A stretch of 29,860 nt of DNA from assembly GCA_023231475.1 (NCBI GenBank), contig JALJEE010000056.1:1-29860 (forward strand), given 5' to 3'. The notes beneath the pieces were generated by a model, which saw only the letters and a program-made list of their open reading frames with translations, had not been told where the DNA came from and made no database searches. Below, one piece after another: positions 20,301 through 29,523 of this stretch (the first letter of the stretch is position 1; every line of letters begins with the position of its first letter). Origin of the DNA: Seison nebaliae (Eukaryota; Rotifera; Pararotatoria; Seisonacea; Seisonidae). The translations under genes were made by a program, and so were the position numbers.

Positions 20301-23042
20301 ATGGTCAATTCAACAATGTATGCACTTCTCCTACTCCTCTGCCTCCACACAATTACTACAACATTCACATATAACTGTGACGATCTGAAAAGAAGTCCAA
20401 CCCAAAGTATTTTCGTTCGAACTTATTCTACAAATGGAATTTGCCGTTCAGAAATATCAAGTTCCGCATCTTTCTTTTGTATCAATTCCGACACATTGAA
20501 CAAAACAAGAAATCATCGACGTCCATCGCAAAATTGGGATCTGGATAATTTGAGGAAGAAAAAACCAAAATCTGCGTATCGATTGCGTCATGATATCGAT
20601 TCATTAATCCGTTGGTTAGGCAATTATCTGACGAAAGAAGATAAACGTCTGAAATATGAGAAATATATATTTCGATATGCAATTCTCACAATAGAAACGA
20701 ATGAAAATGATCGGAAGAATTATTTGAAGAATTTAATTTCGTATCTGATCGAGAACGGTGGACGGAAGCTAGTTCAAGAGAACAATTGTTCTGAATGGAA
20801 ATATACGAACATCAAATTTTTCAATTCTCAAATTAAATTCGATGTCTTCCTCAACATTATCGATGATCTCTCTTACGAGAAACATTTAGAAAGGAAAGAA
20901 ATCTTTTCGAAAACCTTTTCATCAAAAAAAAAATTGAAAAACAATTCGAAAACGTTAAACCTTCTACTCATCATCAGCAAAGAGGGAATTGATAAAGTCA
21001 AAGAAAATTCTTTTATGAACGACAACGAAATTTCACTTTTAACATCAATTCAATCATACTTTGAACGGAAATTGAATGATAAAATTTCCATCAATTTATA
21101 TTCAACTTTATTTCATCGTCGAATTCCCAAGTCATTAATTTCATCGTCTATTTCACCATCAACAACTCATTCAACATCATCATCAAGCAGAACAACAACA
21201 ATAACAACTAAAATTTCATCTTCGCCATTTCATGTCATTTCTTCATCATCGACAATTCCTTTAAAAATGGAAGTGATTCCATTTTCCAAAACAGTTGAAA
21301 TTTTGAACACAAATCAGTCAAAAGGTAAAACAGAAGAAACGAATTATTTAATGGAAGATATTCCTGTTAGAAATTCATGTTTATCACTCCTCAAACCAAA
21401 TGATAATCGTATAGGAATTATTTCGTTGAAAGCCGATTATGGAACGATAGATAAATCATCCACTTTCTCCATCCGACAACTGTTACAATCTACTACCAAT
21501 TGTCAAGAAGAAGAATTATTGGAAAAAACGAAATTTTATTTTTACGTTTCTCCAAATCGCGATTGGAATGTGAAACAATATGATGAATTGTTACCACTAT
21601 ATTGTTATCCGATTCCATATAATGATTCCATTCCAATTGACAAACAAATCAGTATCGATACACTTTTCCGTGTTGCATTCTTTCCCATGAATGGAGCTGT
21701 ACTTTTCGAAGAATTGAAATATGTTTATATTCACGTTCTGGTCCAACAAGAACAAAATGTACATTCATTAGGTTACTTGGAAGTTCGCTTGGAACTACAA
21801 AAGAAAGTGAAGAAGATTATTGAGAAATCTAAAAATTATTTGGCAGTTAAAGCGAATTATGATGTAACAAATTATCGTTCACTTCGTTCTACATTGGAGA
21901 ATGATTATAAAATTGTCCATCACAACTCGAGACTTCGACAAGCGACAATTCAACGTTTTGCTGGTCAATTACAACAACAATTTGATGATATTCTAAGGAA
22001 TACGGTAGCGAAAATATTTAATACTGAAATCTTCAAGAATAACACTTTATCTTCTAAAAATATTTATATTCGATTAGAGGAATTGGAGAATGAATTGAAA
22101 CCAATTATATCGAATGATTATGTCATTGATCAGGATAAGAAACCGACCGAATATCAAATTCACTTACAATTAAAAAATGGTAGTAATTTAGAAACGATCA
22201 TCGTCGGAATGGATTGCAAGACTTGGGAGAAAATTTTAAAAACAATCAATCAATCGATAAAAATGCAGGCAAGTTTGAAAACATCGAAGCAATGTATTCT
22301 TCCACCAATCACTCGCAATCGAGTCACAAATAATCAAAATACGAAATTAGCAGATGATGATTTATTGAATGAGATTGATGAAGCCACACGAATGTTTCGT
22401 ATTCTTCTCACAACTGTCATTCCCGGAATATTGATTACCCTAATGATTTGTATCGCTTTAATTATTGCTATTTGTTTCTATCGGAATTCATTAAGAAATC
22501 GTCAACCGGCAGGTATAGTTTCAACAAAAAGTTTCGAGGAACAACCTTTGAATTATGAACATCAATTTATTCGCGATAAAATTTGGAAGGAATCTTTAGA
22601 GAAAGAGAATATTGCATGTGCTACATCATTGGAATGTGAAACGGTGAATTTGTTAGAACAGAAACATCGTCAACAACCTGAAGCGTTACCTCAAACATTC
22701 CGCAATTCTGATCATTCAACTTATTCATCAGCACAATTAACTAACTTAACTCCAGCAACACAAGAATTCAGTTCGAAACATTCAACTGACACAGATAGTG
22801 ATGGTTATATTCATTTGCAGAATGTAGCTTCATGGAAATCGAGCAACGACGAGAAATCACCAGAAGTCACATACGTTCTAATGAATGATGTTGGTGTAAC
22901 TCCGCCTACCACCTTTGAGAACCATAAGAAAGTTAAGGAACGTCATCGACAATCATTGAATACTTCATCTGCCAATAATAGAGATACGTACATTTTGAAC
23001 GGAAGAAAACAACCGAAAATATTTCAAAATGAATTGAAATAA
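20301..23042 (+). CDS. large intronless type I single-pass membrane protein, orphan
   Basis: One frame of 913 residues. A signal peptide (MYALLLLLCLHTITTT, within residues 1-23) is followed by an ectodomain of about 675 residues with scattered Cys and N-glycosylation sequons. Residues 280-317 are a Ser/Thr mucin-like spacer (SSSISPSTTHSTSSSSRTTT) separating two folded-looking parts. The membrane-proximal part is helical (VRLELQKKVKKIIEKS, RFAGQLQQQFDDILRN). One TM segment at about 701-727 (LLTTVIPGILITLMICIALI) leads to a 185-residue cytoplasmic tail with tyrosines in signalling-type contexts (DGYIHLQ, VTYVLMND, RDTYILN). The layout (signal, globular, mucin-like, globular, TM, tail) recalls dystroglycan, but no diagnostic motif such as the C-terminal PPxY was found, so no family is claimed. 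Absence of introns over 2.7 kb is unusual here. Confidence 0.85.
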   Translation: MVNSTMYALLLLLCLHTITTTFTYNCDDLKRSPTQSIFVRTYSTNGICRSEISSSASFFCINSDTLNKTRNHRRPSQNWDLDNLRKKKPKSAYRLRHDIDSLIRWLGNYLTKEDKRLKYEKYIFRYAILTIETNENDRKNYLKNLISYLIENGGRKLVQENNCSEWKYTNIKFFNSQIKFDVFLNIIDDLSYEKHLERKEIFSKTFSSKKKLKNNSKTLNLLLIISKEGIDKVKENSFMNDNEISLLTSIQSYFERKLNDKISINLYSTLFHRRIPKSLISSSISPSTTHSTSSSSRTTTITTKISSSPFHVISSSSTIPLKMEVIPFSKTVEILNTNQSKGKTEETNYLMEDIPVRNSCLSLLKPNDNRIGIISLKADYGTIDKSSTFSIRQLLQSTTNCQEEELLEKTKFYFYVSPNRDWNVKQYDELLPLYCYPIPYNDSIPIDKQISIDTLFRVAFFPMNGAVLFEELKYVYIHVLVQQEQNVHSLGYLEVRLELQKKVKKIIEKSKNYLAVKANYDVTNYRSLRSTLENDYKIVHHNSRLRQATIQRFAGQLQQQFDDILRNTVAKIFNTEIFKNNTLSSKNIYIRLEELENELKPIISNDYVIDQDKKPTEYQIHLQLKNGSNLETIIVGMDCKTWEKILKTINQSIKMQASLKTSKQCILPPITRNRVTNNQNTKLADDDLLNEIDEATRMFRILLTTVIPGILITLMICIALIIAICFYRNSLRNRQPAGIVSTKSFEEQPLNYEHQFIRDKIWKESLEKENIACATSLECETVNLLEQKHRQQPEALPQTFRNSDHSTYSSAQLTNLTPATQEFSSKHSTDTDSDGYIHLQNVASWKSSNDEKSPEVTYVLMNDVGVTPPTTFENHKKVKERHRQSLNTSSANNRDTYILNGRKQPKIFQNELK

Positions 23043-23471
23043 CTTTGAAATATCGTTTTTTGGTATAGACCATTAAATTTCCTGGAAATTTCATGGGATT
23101 TTTCCCTTTAAATCATGTAAATAACAATCATTGACAATTTGACAAAAAAAGAAAAATTTTATTTTTATTCTCATTCCTCCTTCCCTTTCCTCTACCTCAA
23201 TTCTGTCACATATATTCGAATTCGTCCTTCAAACTATCTTCAATATCCATTCTCTCAAACTATCGAGGAATCTTCTATCATCTTTTTATATAGAATTCTG
23301 TGATTTTTATGAGATTCTGTGTTACTTCTTACTTTTTATTTCGAAATAAATTTTTGTAAAATTTCTTTTTTATTCAACAAAACAAAATTATCAAAACCTC
23401 GCCCACTATTAGAAAACCATACTCTTAAATGAAGATGATTTGAGATTTGACCAGACATCTTCCCAAATCGT
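23043..23471. other. convergent 3' flanks
   Basis: Spacer between two convergent genes, with T-rich runs and AAATAAA near 23345 (+). No coding frame is visible. Confidence 0.4.
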
Positions 23472-24224
23472 TCATTCGAATTGTCTTATTTCTTTCATCT
23501 TCCTCCATGTTCTCTCCACGTAAGCGATGATCAGTGTAACAATGAAAGTAGCTGAACCTAAAATAGTCAATCCAATTGTCACAGACGCAGAGACATGTCG
23601 ATGAATGATCAAACTATCTTCAGCAATTTCTTGTTTATATGCTGAAAAAGACATACGAGTTTAAGGAATTAATTAGCAGACAATCTTCTAACCGTCTCGA
23701 CAATAAACACAAACGTCCTTTCTAGTAATTCGAATATTTCCGTGAGAACATTGAAAATTATTGTTTGGACGTATCAGATGATAGAAAGGCGAATATCTAT
23801 CCGTCTCAAATTTCCTACTAGCACAAACTACTACCTGACAAAAATCACCAGGTCCGGTTTTTGGTAAAACGGCGGAATTTAATTCAGAAGTTACACGTGA
23901 AATTCCTACAGTATGTTTCTTTGTAGTAATTTTATAGAAAGCATATCTACTCTGCTCTGCTGCATTGATAGCAGTTAATGCACAAATACAATTATCAGAA
24001 CGAATACGCAATATGAATTTATTCACATCCTCAACATTCTGGAACCATAAAAGACGTTTTTTTCGAGATAAACATATTTGGTAAGCTTCTGATAATGTGG
24101 AGAATTTGAAAGGAGTAACTATAATCGATTCATTTTTCTGTTCGCATATCGTCTTATGGATAATCATGAATAAAGTTAGTAATATTAGAAGTGTATCGAA
24201 ATTGTCGTACGGTTTATGAAACAT
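23472..24224 (-). CDS. single-pass membrane protein with C-type-lectin-like ectodomain
   Basis: Two exons, 23693-24224 and 23472-23641, with a 51-nt intron (GTTAGA...TTTTTCAG), giving 233 residues. A hydrophobic signal segment (LLILLTLFMIIHKTIC) is followed by a domain of about 145 residues whose start, FSTLSEAYQICLSRKKRLLW, has the CTLD pattern (aromatic, A..C...., LLWF, E..F). It ends in paired cysteines (FQCSHG ... DVCVYC), with CQVVVC in between. The canonical WIGL, EPN and WND calcium-site motifs are not visible, so if it is a CTLD it is divergent and probably not a calcium-dependent sugar binder. One TM at about 196-219 (VTIGLTILGSATFIVTLIIA) precedes a short basic tail. The ATG is clear. 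It is the third of three same-strand small genes. The lectin assignment is moderate; the membrane topology is firm. Confidence 0.75.
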
Positions 24225-24464
24225 TCACATTGATTCACATGAAAGTTGAAAGCGAACAAGAAAAAAGAATATTTCCTTAATAAATTATTTTGTTTTTAAA
24301 TGATTTGGATTTTCAAAAAAAAAATTTTTCTAATTTTCAATTTAATAATTTATTCGATTGGAAGAACTTGAACTAATCCATCTCCAGAAGATATGAAGTG
24401 GAAATGAGATAAAAATTCATATAATAATTAATATCTGCTTCTATTCTAGTCCCACATAAAACCA

Positions 24465-25240
24465 TTAGACAAATACCTTCTTCGTCGAGTCCCAAAATGA
24501 TCGTCCCTTTTTGACTGCTAATTTAATGTTCGAATAGATTTTGTTTTCTTCTTTATTCTTCACATTCTCCAATAATATTCGAAGTTTATCTTTCATTTCA
24601 GGTAGTTTCTAAAAGAATTATTAGTTTTTTATTTTTTAATTATCGAAAAATTAACCTTTTCATTTCCACGAAGTATTTCCTTTATAATTCGAGAAAATTA
24701 GAATAGAAAGAAATTAATGAAATGAAGAAATATAATTAATGAAAAACAAGATTTTGTGGTATTAGGTATTAGGTAAATATTAGGTATTAGGTATTATAGT
24801 AACCGAGAAATATTTTCCGAAATTTTTAATTAACTATAAAGAGAAATTAATTTAAAAAAGATGGATATTTGTTTTAGAAAGAAACCTTGAATTCATCAGT
24901 ACAATTGTTCTAAAAGAAAGGAAATTTGGAGAATGAGGAAAATGATGAAATAAAAGAAAACTTTTTTGTTTGAACAATAATGATTCGGTAGACAATTTTT
25001 TGTGAAATCGTCGAAATTATTCAAAATTGATCCTAAGTTCTTGAAGGACAATTCACATTTATTCTCTCCAATATCGTTCATCAATTTATGATATTTTTGA
25101 ATTTTTGCTCCATCTAAATAGAAATATTGTTTAGACGGAAAAAGAAAGAAATTTAAACCAGAAACAATGAATCCACAATGCAGTACGACACATGACAAGA
25201 AAAGAATAACCAGAAAACGCTTCAAATTCTCAATTTTCAT
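24465..25240 (-). CDS. small secreted cysteine-containing protein, orphan
   Basis: Exons 24962-25240, 24886-24909, 24656-24679 and 24465-24608 are all in phase 0 and give 156 residues. A strong signal peptide (RFLVILFLSCVVLHCGFIVSG) precedes a small helical domain with cysteines (ENKCELSF, KNCLPNHYC, NNCTDEF). A charged helical C-terminus (LPEMKDKLRILLENVKNKEE, then SFWDSTKK) follows. Two 24-nt microexons encode NNCTDEFK and EILRGNEK. Intron 2 is about 205 nt and carries a TATTAGG repeat. The last exon could instead splice at GTATTT after STKK. The ATG is four nucleotides after the stop of the upstream ORF, whose TAG coincides with a TTTGTAG acceptor. No family was recognised. Exons 1 and 4 are well supported; the microexons rest on phase and splice signals. 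Confidence 0.6.
24758..24797 (+). repeat. TATTAGG short tandem repeat
   Basis: Five imperfect copies of a 7-mer (TATTAGG, with one AAA interruption) lie in the long intron of the secreted-protein gene. The unit is not the TTAGG or TTAGGC telomere repeat. Confidence 0.75.
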
Positions 25241-25244
25241 TATT

Positions 25245-25517
25245 CTACAAATCGTTACTTGATGAAAGTGGAGTTGAAAAGAAAGAAAACTTCAACTGAT
25301 TCTTTACTCTATGGGAGATTAATTCTTTTGAATTGGGAGGTAATTCCTCATGATGAGGTAATTCCTCATGATGAGGTAATGGGCATGGTAAATTTCCGTT
25401 AAATGTAAAAAGGTAGTCATCGTTGTAATTTTCATCCAAAGTCCCAGGATATTCAGGAAGATCAGTAACATCGAAAGTCGGTTCCGGTTGTACGATATAC
25501 TGCGGAACATTAAACAT
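25245..25517 (-). CDS. small acidic Pro-rich ORF, possible first cistron
   Basis: ATG at 25517 opens a 90-residue frame, acidic at first (FDVTDLPEYPGTLDENYNDD), then with two 6-residue repeats (HHEELP) and a Ser-rich end. It has no signal peptide or TM segment. The stop TAG (25245-25247) is four bases before the ATG of the secreted-protein gene. A GTAAAG donor after SHR and the TTTGTAG at the stop could define a 63-nt intron, giving an alternative end of four extra residues. So it may be a two-exon gene, an upstream ORF, or the first cistron of a tightly packed unit. No homologue was recognised. Confidence 0.45.
   Translation of the reverse strand: MFNVPQYIVQPEPTFDVTDLPEYPGTLDENYNDDYLFTFNGNLPCPLPHHEELPHHEELPPNSKELISHRVKNQLKFSFFSTPLSSSNDL
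25342..25377 (-). repeat. 18-bp in-frame tandem duplication
   Basis: Two perfect copies of an 18-bp unit (25342-25359, 25360-25377) encode the repeated HHEELP motif of the acidic ORF. The perfect identity suggests a recent duplication. Each unit also contains a small palindrome (CCTCATGATGAGG). Confidence 0.9.
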
Positions 25518-26541
25518 TATTAATCAATTTCAATCACAAACATCATCGTTGATACGAGGTGAATCTTGAGGCAAACTGGATCTAGGCATTTTTGTTCTGA
25601 TGTGAGTGAGAAATTACAGAATTTTTAGAAAAATATTTCGTGTTTGGAGGCTTAAGTTCAACAATAATGTGTTCTAAATGTTAAAAAGAAAAATGATTTT
25701 TTACTTTTTATAATGTAGAAATGGAAATAGTAGAAATAATGTATATTAATTTCATTCTCTCTATAATTGAGCAAGAAAGGAGCAACGTGTAAAAAGGTCT
25801 TTCTTCCTCACTTCCTATTTTAACTTGATTCTTATTCCACTCCAATTTATCAGTTACTTATTTATTATTCACATAAGTTGCTGCTAGTGAATCAGAGTAT
25901 CCCTGTCATTATTTCAGATATCAATTTCTTTTGTTTAAATACTTTTTACATGAAACTCGATTGTAAGAAAATTCCCCTAAAATAATTTAGAAATTATTTT
26001 GTTCCTTTTTTACATGGATATGTGTAAATAGGAAATATTTTTTTACATTTTCTGATAGGATTTTTTCTGAATAATTCTTCGATATAAAATACCTTGGTAT
26101 TCTCCAACAATAAATAGTCGAATTTATCTTATTAAACTTTTTCAGAGTAATTGAGCTCATTGAATAGATACAGATTAAAAAAGGTAAATCAATCGATTTT
26201 TACTCGAGGAAATTATATTTCCTACCATCAAAAATTCTACTAGAATATCTACTAGAAATTATTATCCTATTTACTAAATCTTGAATTATTAAAGGTCAAT
26301 TGAATTGAATATTCTAAATTTTTTGAAGAAATTTTCCAATTTACAGTCATTTTTGTTCATATAAAGAGTCGATTTTTAATAAATTCGTTAAATATTCTTT
26401 GATGAATTTTTTCTTAAGTTTTAACATTAACTTCTGTTTTATGAATTGAATTAAAATTTTTCGAAACAACATTTTCAAATAATTCGTTTTAACGGATGCA
26501 TGCTTCTTTTCTCACATCTCTTTTTATATTGTTTGAATGGT
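25518..26541. other. 1-kb interval without genes
   Basis: Very AT-rich, with no frame, repeat or RNA gene recognised on either strand. It is the 5' flank of the minus-strand cluster that starts at 25517. Confidence 0.45.
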
Positions 26542-26787
26542 CTAATAAAATCTCTCACTAACTCTTCTCTGACGATCATATAAATTACAACGGGTAAGTA
26601 TTGACATAATTAAAAAAAAAATTAAAATTATCCTTGAATTCACTGTTATTGTTGTTGTTGTTGTCCCTATAATTCTAATTACATCAGAATTTTTTTCTTC
26701 ATTTTTAACGATTCCTTCTTTTCCGATATTTTCGAATAAATAATTTATGTTCGAATTGTTCAAAAGATGTGCTATCAATTCATTCAT
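26542..26787 (-). CDS. candidate small single-pass membrane protein
   Basis: An ATG-initiated frame of 81 residues. A polar N-terminal half (LLNNSNINYLFENIGKEG) and a Thr run (TTTTTIT) precede a hydrophobic segment (IILIFFLIMSIL, about residues 53-64) and a basic tail (YDRQRRVSERFY). The arrangement fits a tail-anchored or single-pass protein. It is divergent from ZIP13 with 236 bp between the two ATGs. No homologue is known, and it could be chance in AT-rich DNA. Confidence 0.35.
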   Translation of the reverse strand: MNELIAHLLNNSNINYLFENIGKEGIVKNEEKNSDVIRIIGTTTTTITVNSRIILIFFLIMSILTRCNLYDRQRRVSERFY

Positions 26788-27023
26788 TAATATGAATATT
26801 TCAAAATGAAATGTTTAAGTAAGAGGGGAGAAGGACATATGATGATAGTCGTCTAATTTCTTATTTGTCTATTGTCCATGGATTGCATTATCTCTTTTGT
26901 GTTAATGGAAGCATAATTTTAAGAGTAGTCAATGTTTATTAAAGAATTTGGAAGAAGATTAAAAGTTTTGAATAGTTTATTCAAATAGATCTAAACTTCA
27001 TCAAATTTCAAAGCATTTCAATC

Positions 27024-27990
27024 ATGAATCAATTAACGAATTCATCAACCAATATGAAACATCTTCATATGATGCAAACGAATCATAATTATTTGACTGT
27101 CTTAAATCCATTTACTTGTATTTTTGCAACATGTTCATCGATGCTCATCGGTTTGAGTGGTGCCCTCCCAATATTATTCATCGATAAATTTTACAACATA
27201 AACATCGAACAAATCTGTAGCCGAGACATGAGCACGTCAAATGTTTATCACACATTGTCACTGTTCTCAGTGGGAACAGTTGTCGGTGACGTGTGTCTAC
27301 ATCAAATTCCAGAAATTTTAGACTATCAAAGAAATTCTGATATAGACCTAAAATATTTAATGTTTATTCTCTTATTGGGAATTATTATTTATTGGTCCAT
27401 TGAGAAATTATGTGTAGCTATGACTGCCGAAACGATCGATTTCAGAGGACGACCTATCAAAATCAGTGGCTATCTCAATATGGTGGCGAATATTCTCGAT
27501 AATTTCATGCACGGTCTAGCAGTAACAACAAGCTTTATGATTTCAAATGTCGCTGGATTCACCGCATTATTCACACTTATCATTCACGAAATTCCTCATG
27601 AAATTGGCGATTTCGCCGTCCTCATAGATGCTGGTTTTACTAAACGTCAAGCGATTACTTCTCAAGTTCTTCTTTATGCGAAATATAACAATCTCATTCA
27701 TCTTTCTAGGCTATTACTGGAATTAGTGCAGTTGTCGGCTCAATATTAACTTTACTATCAACGTCTTTCTGTGAACATTTGACAACGTATCTGGTTCCAT
27801 TTACTGCTGGAGGATTTCTATATATCGGCCTCCTAACCGTTTTATCTCCGTTAAATAAAAGAGAAAAGTTTTTTTTCTTCATCAAACTTTTCCTAACAAT
27901 TCTTTTTTTAGACAAAATAATATTTGCAATGAAACTCTGATAATTCTATTAGGAATATCGAGCGTGTCATTCGGTTCCATATTTTCCTAA
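27024..27990 (+). CDS. SLC39A13: ZIP13-like zinc/iron transporter (SLC39 family)
   Basis: Exons 27024-27665, 27710-27867 and 27912-27990 (two 44-nt introns) give 292 residues. The LIGLSGALPILFI start of TM1 matches human ZIP13 (GLSGVFPLLVI). Other matches are VVGDVCLHQIPE (human LLGNVFLHLLPE), IKISGYLNMVANILDNFMHG (IKVSGYLNLLANTIDNFTHG), HEIPHEIGDFAVLIDAGF (HEIPHEVGDFAILLRAGF) and VPFTAGGFLYI. The metal-site residues in the TM4 and TM5 motifs (N160, D159, H163; H188, E189, H192) are present. Family knowledge: ZIP13 moves zinc out of Golgi/vesicles in mammals and iron into the secretory pathway in flies. The protein is shorter than human (371) mainly because the N-terminal signal/luminal segment and the loop after TM3 are reduced; an upstream exon with a signal peptide cannot be excluded. 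It is convergent with the small secreted gene at 28199. Confidence 0.93.
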
Positions 27991-28198
27991 TTATCGAACC
28001 ATTAGACATTTCAAGAAAATATTTATTTATTACCATCTAACATAATTACCATTATATGACATATTTGTAAATAAACTGATCAGTTTTAATGTGAAAATCA
28101 ACTGTTCTATTAGCAATTGATTTCTATTAAATGGTAAAATTTATTAGTTTATAAAAAAAGATCAGATATATCTAAATTTTCGTTATTACATTTAATCG

Positions 28199-28517
28199 TT
28201 ATTTCCTAAAATTATAAAATATTACAGATATGGACAACGTAAGTTTTCTTTATAAAAATTTACCTTTTACGAGATCCATCAGAGAAATATCCTTCATCGG
28301 CTTCAACATATGGAGCCATAACAAGCGCATTCATTGCATCATTCATATCGACCTCTGGTTCTTCTATTTCTATTGCTTCGTCTACTTCCTGGTTTGGTTG
28401 TTGGGGAGATTCAGGTATTGGTTGTTGGGGAGATTCAGGTATTGGTTGCGCGTATATCACATACCAGAATAAACTAGACAGCAAAAGGAAACAGAAAAAA
28501 AAGAATGTCAACTTCAT
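28199..28517 (-). CDS. small secreted Pro/Glu-rich repeat peptide
   Basis: Exons 28264-28517 and 28199-28205 (58-nt intron, GTAAAT...ATTTTAG) give 86 residues; the second exon adds only the last residues and the stop. The signal peptide (LTFFFFCFLLLSSLFWYVIYA) is followed by two copies of PIPESPQQ, an acidic middle (QEVDEAIEIEEPEVD) and a C-terminal GYFSDGSRKRK. The dibasic end might be a processing site. It resembles short secreted, intrinsically disordered peptides, and no family was recognised. The upstream frame to about 28577 has no ATG, so M at 28517 is the start. Confidence 0.55.
28396..28443 (-). repeat. 24-bp in-frame tandem duplication
   Basis: Two identical 24-bp units (28396-28419 and 28420-28443) encode the PIPESPQQ repeats of the secreted peptide. 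Perfect identity points to a recent duplication. Confidence 0.9.
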
Positions 28518-28654
28518 TACAAAAATGAACAAAACCGGTTTTCCTTCTTTCAACTCTTTCTTTAAACATTCGACCAAAAGCTGATTTACCTCATTTTCTA
28601 ATTATCTGAATATAATTATATTTATAATTATATAAATTATTAATATCTATATAC

Positions 28655-28797
28655 CTGTTTGAACGCCACAGAAAAAAAAATTTTTTGTCTGAAAATAAAC
28701 GTATAGACCTTTGAAACGATTCTGAACATGATTGTGTTTTTAAAATTTCAATTTTCGAATTTCTGAAAAATTTAGTTTAAAAAACTGTTCGAAAAAT
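28655..28797 (+). repeat. left terminal inverted repeat
   Basis: Complementary to 29524-29690. The longest shared blocks include TGTCTGAAAATAAACGTATA and GAAACGATTCTGAACATGAT. Confidence 0.85.
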
Positions 28798-28930
28798 TTT
28801 AGGCTTAACTTACTAGGATTACATAAAACTTAACAGAATGAAACTTGCATTTCATAAAAAATAATCATCAGAAAACAGAAGAAAACGAACTAGAAGGTCA
28901 ACATCATCATCAACTTTATTTCAATTTAAC

Positions 28931-29280
28931 TTAATAATTATTTTCGTATTTATCCTCATCGTAATGATCGGAAAGTTCATCTTCATCTGCTTTATAATCA
29001 TTATTCTCATCGTCTTCTTTGTAATGATCGTAATTCTCTTTGTGGCTGTCTTCACCAACACCTTCATTGTCTTCGTCAACATCTTCATTGCCTTCATCGC
29101 CTTCTTCTTCGTCTTCGTCAACATCTTCATCGTCTCCATTTTTGAATGGATATTTCGTTTTTAGAATATCTAAAAAGAATTGAAAGAAATCCTGTGAAAA
29201 CAATCGGGCCTTCTTTCGACAAACGGCTTCAGCAGGTTTATGTCTTTTGTTGTATGCCCGGATACCTCCTAGTGCAATAA
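28931..29280 (-). pseudogene. transposase C-terminal fragment with acidic tail
   Basis: The frame reads GGIRAYNKRHKPAEAVCRKK, then LFSQDFFQFFLDILKTKYPF, then about 65 residues that are mostly Asp, Glu, Asn and Tyr before a TAA. The first part fits the region after HTNxIE in ISXO2-like transposases. The acidic tail is encoded by degenerate GAT/GAA triplets and may have expanded by slippage. No ATG opens it; a CACTAG acceptor precedes it, so it might be joined by splicing to the upstream piece, but a stop ends that piece first. Most likely it is a decayed transposase end rather than a host gene. Confidence 0.6.
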
Positions 29281-29523
29281 TGTATGTAAATATATCGTTA
29301 ATTGTTCAAAAAAATAACCAGATAATCTAAAATCTCTTTTTTAACCATCTCCAATTACATTCTATGTTATTCGTGTGAATTGTGTTATCATCGGCTCTCA
29401 CGAAACATTTTTTATGATTTATTTTTTCATATTTATATTTATCAGAAGTTTCTAGCTTAACTGATAGGACTTAAAGGAATCTGACGATAGGACATCGACG
29501 ATTAAAGGGTCGATGTTTGACGA

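Noticed and set aside
24758-24797. TTAGG-like repeat as a telomeric or arthropod-type marker
   Set aside because: The unit is TATTAGG, only about five imperfect copies, inside an intron. It does not match TTAGG or TTAGGC arrays.
28964-29164. Plus-strand hydrophobic frame (Ile/Phe/Val-rich) as a membrane protein
   Set aside because: It is the antisense of the Asp/Glu-rich triplet tract in the transposon fragment.
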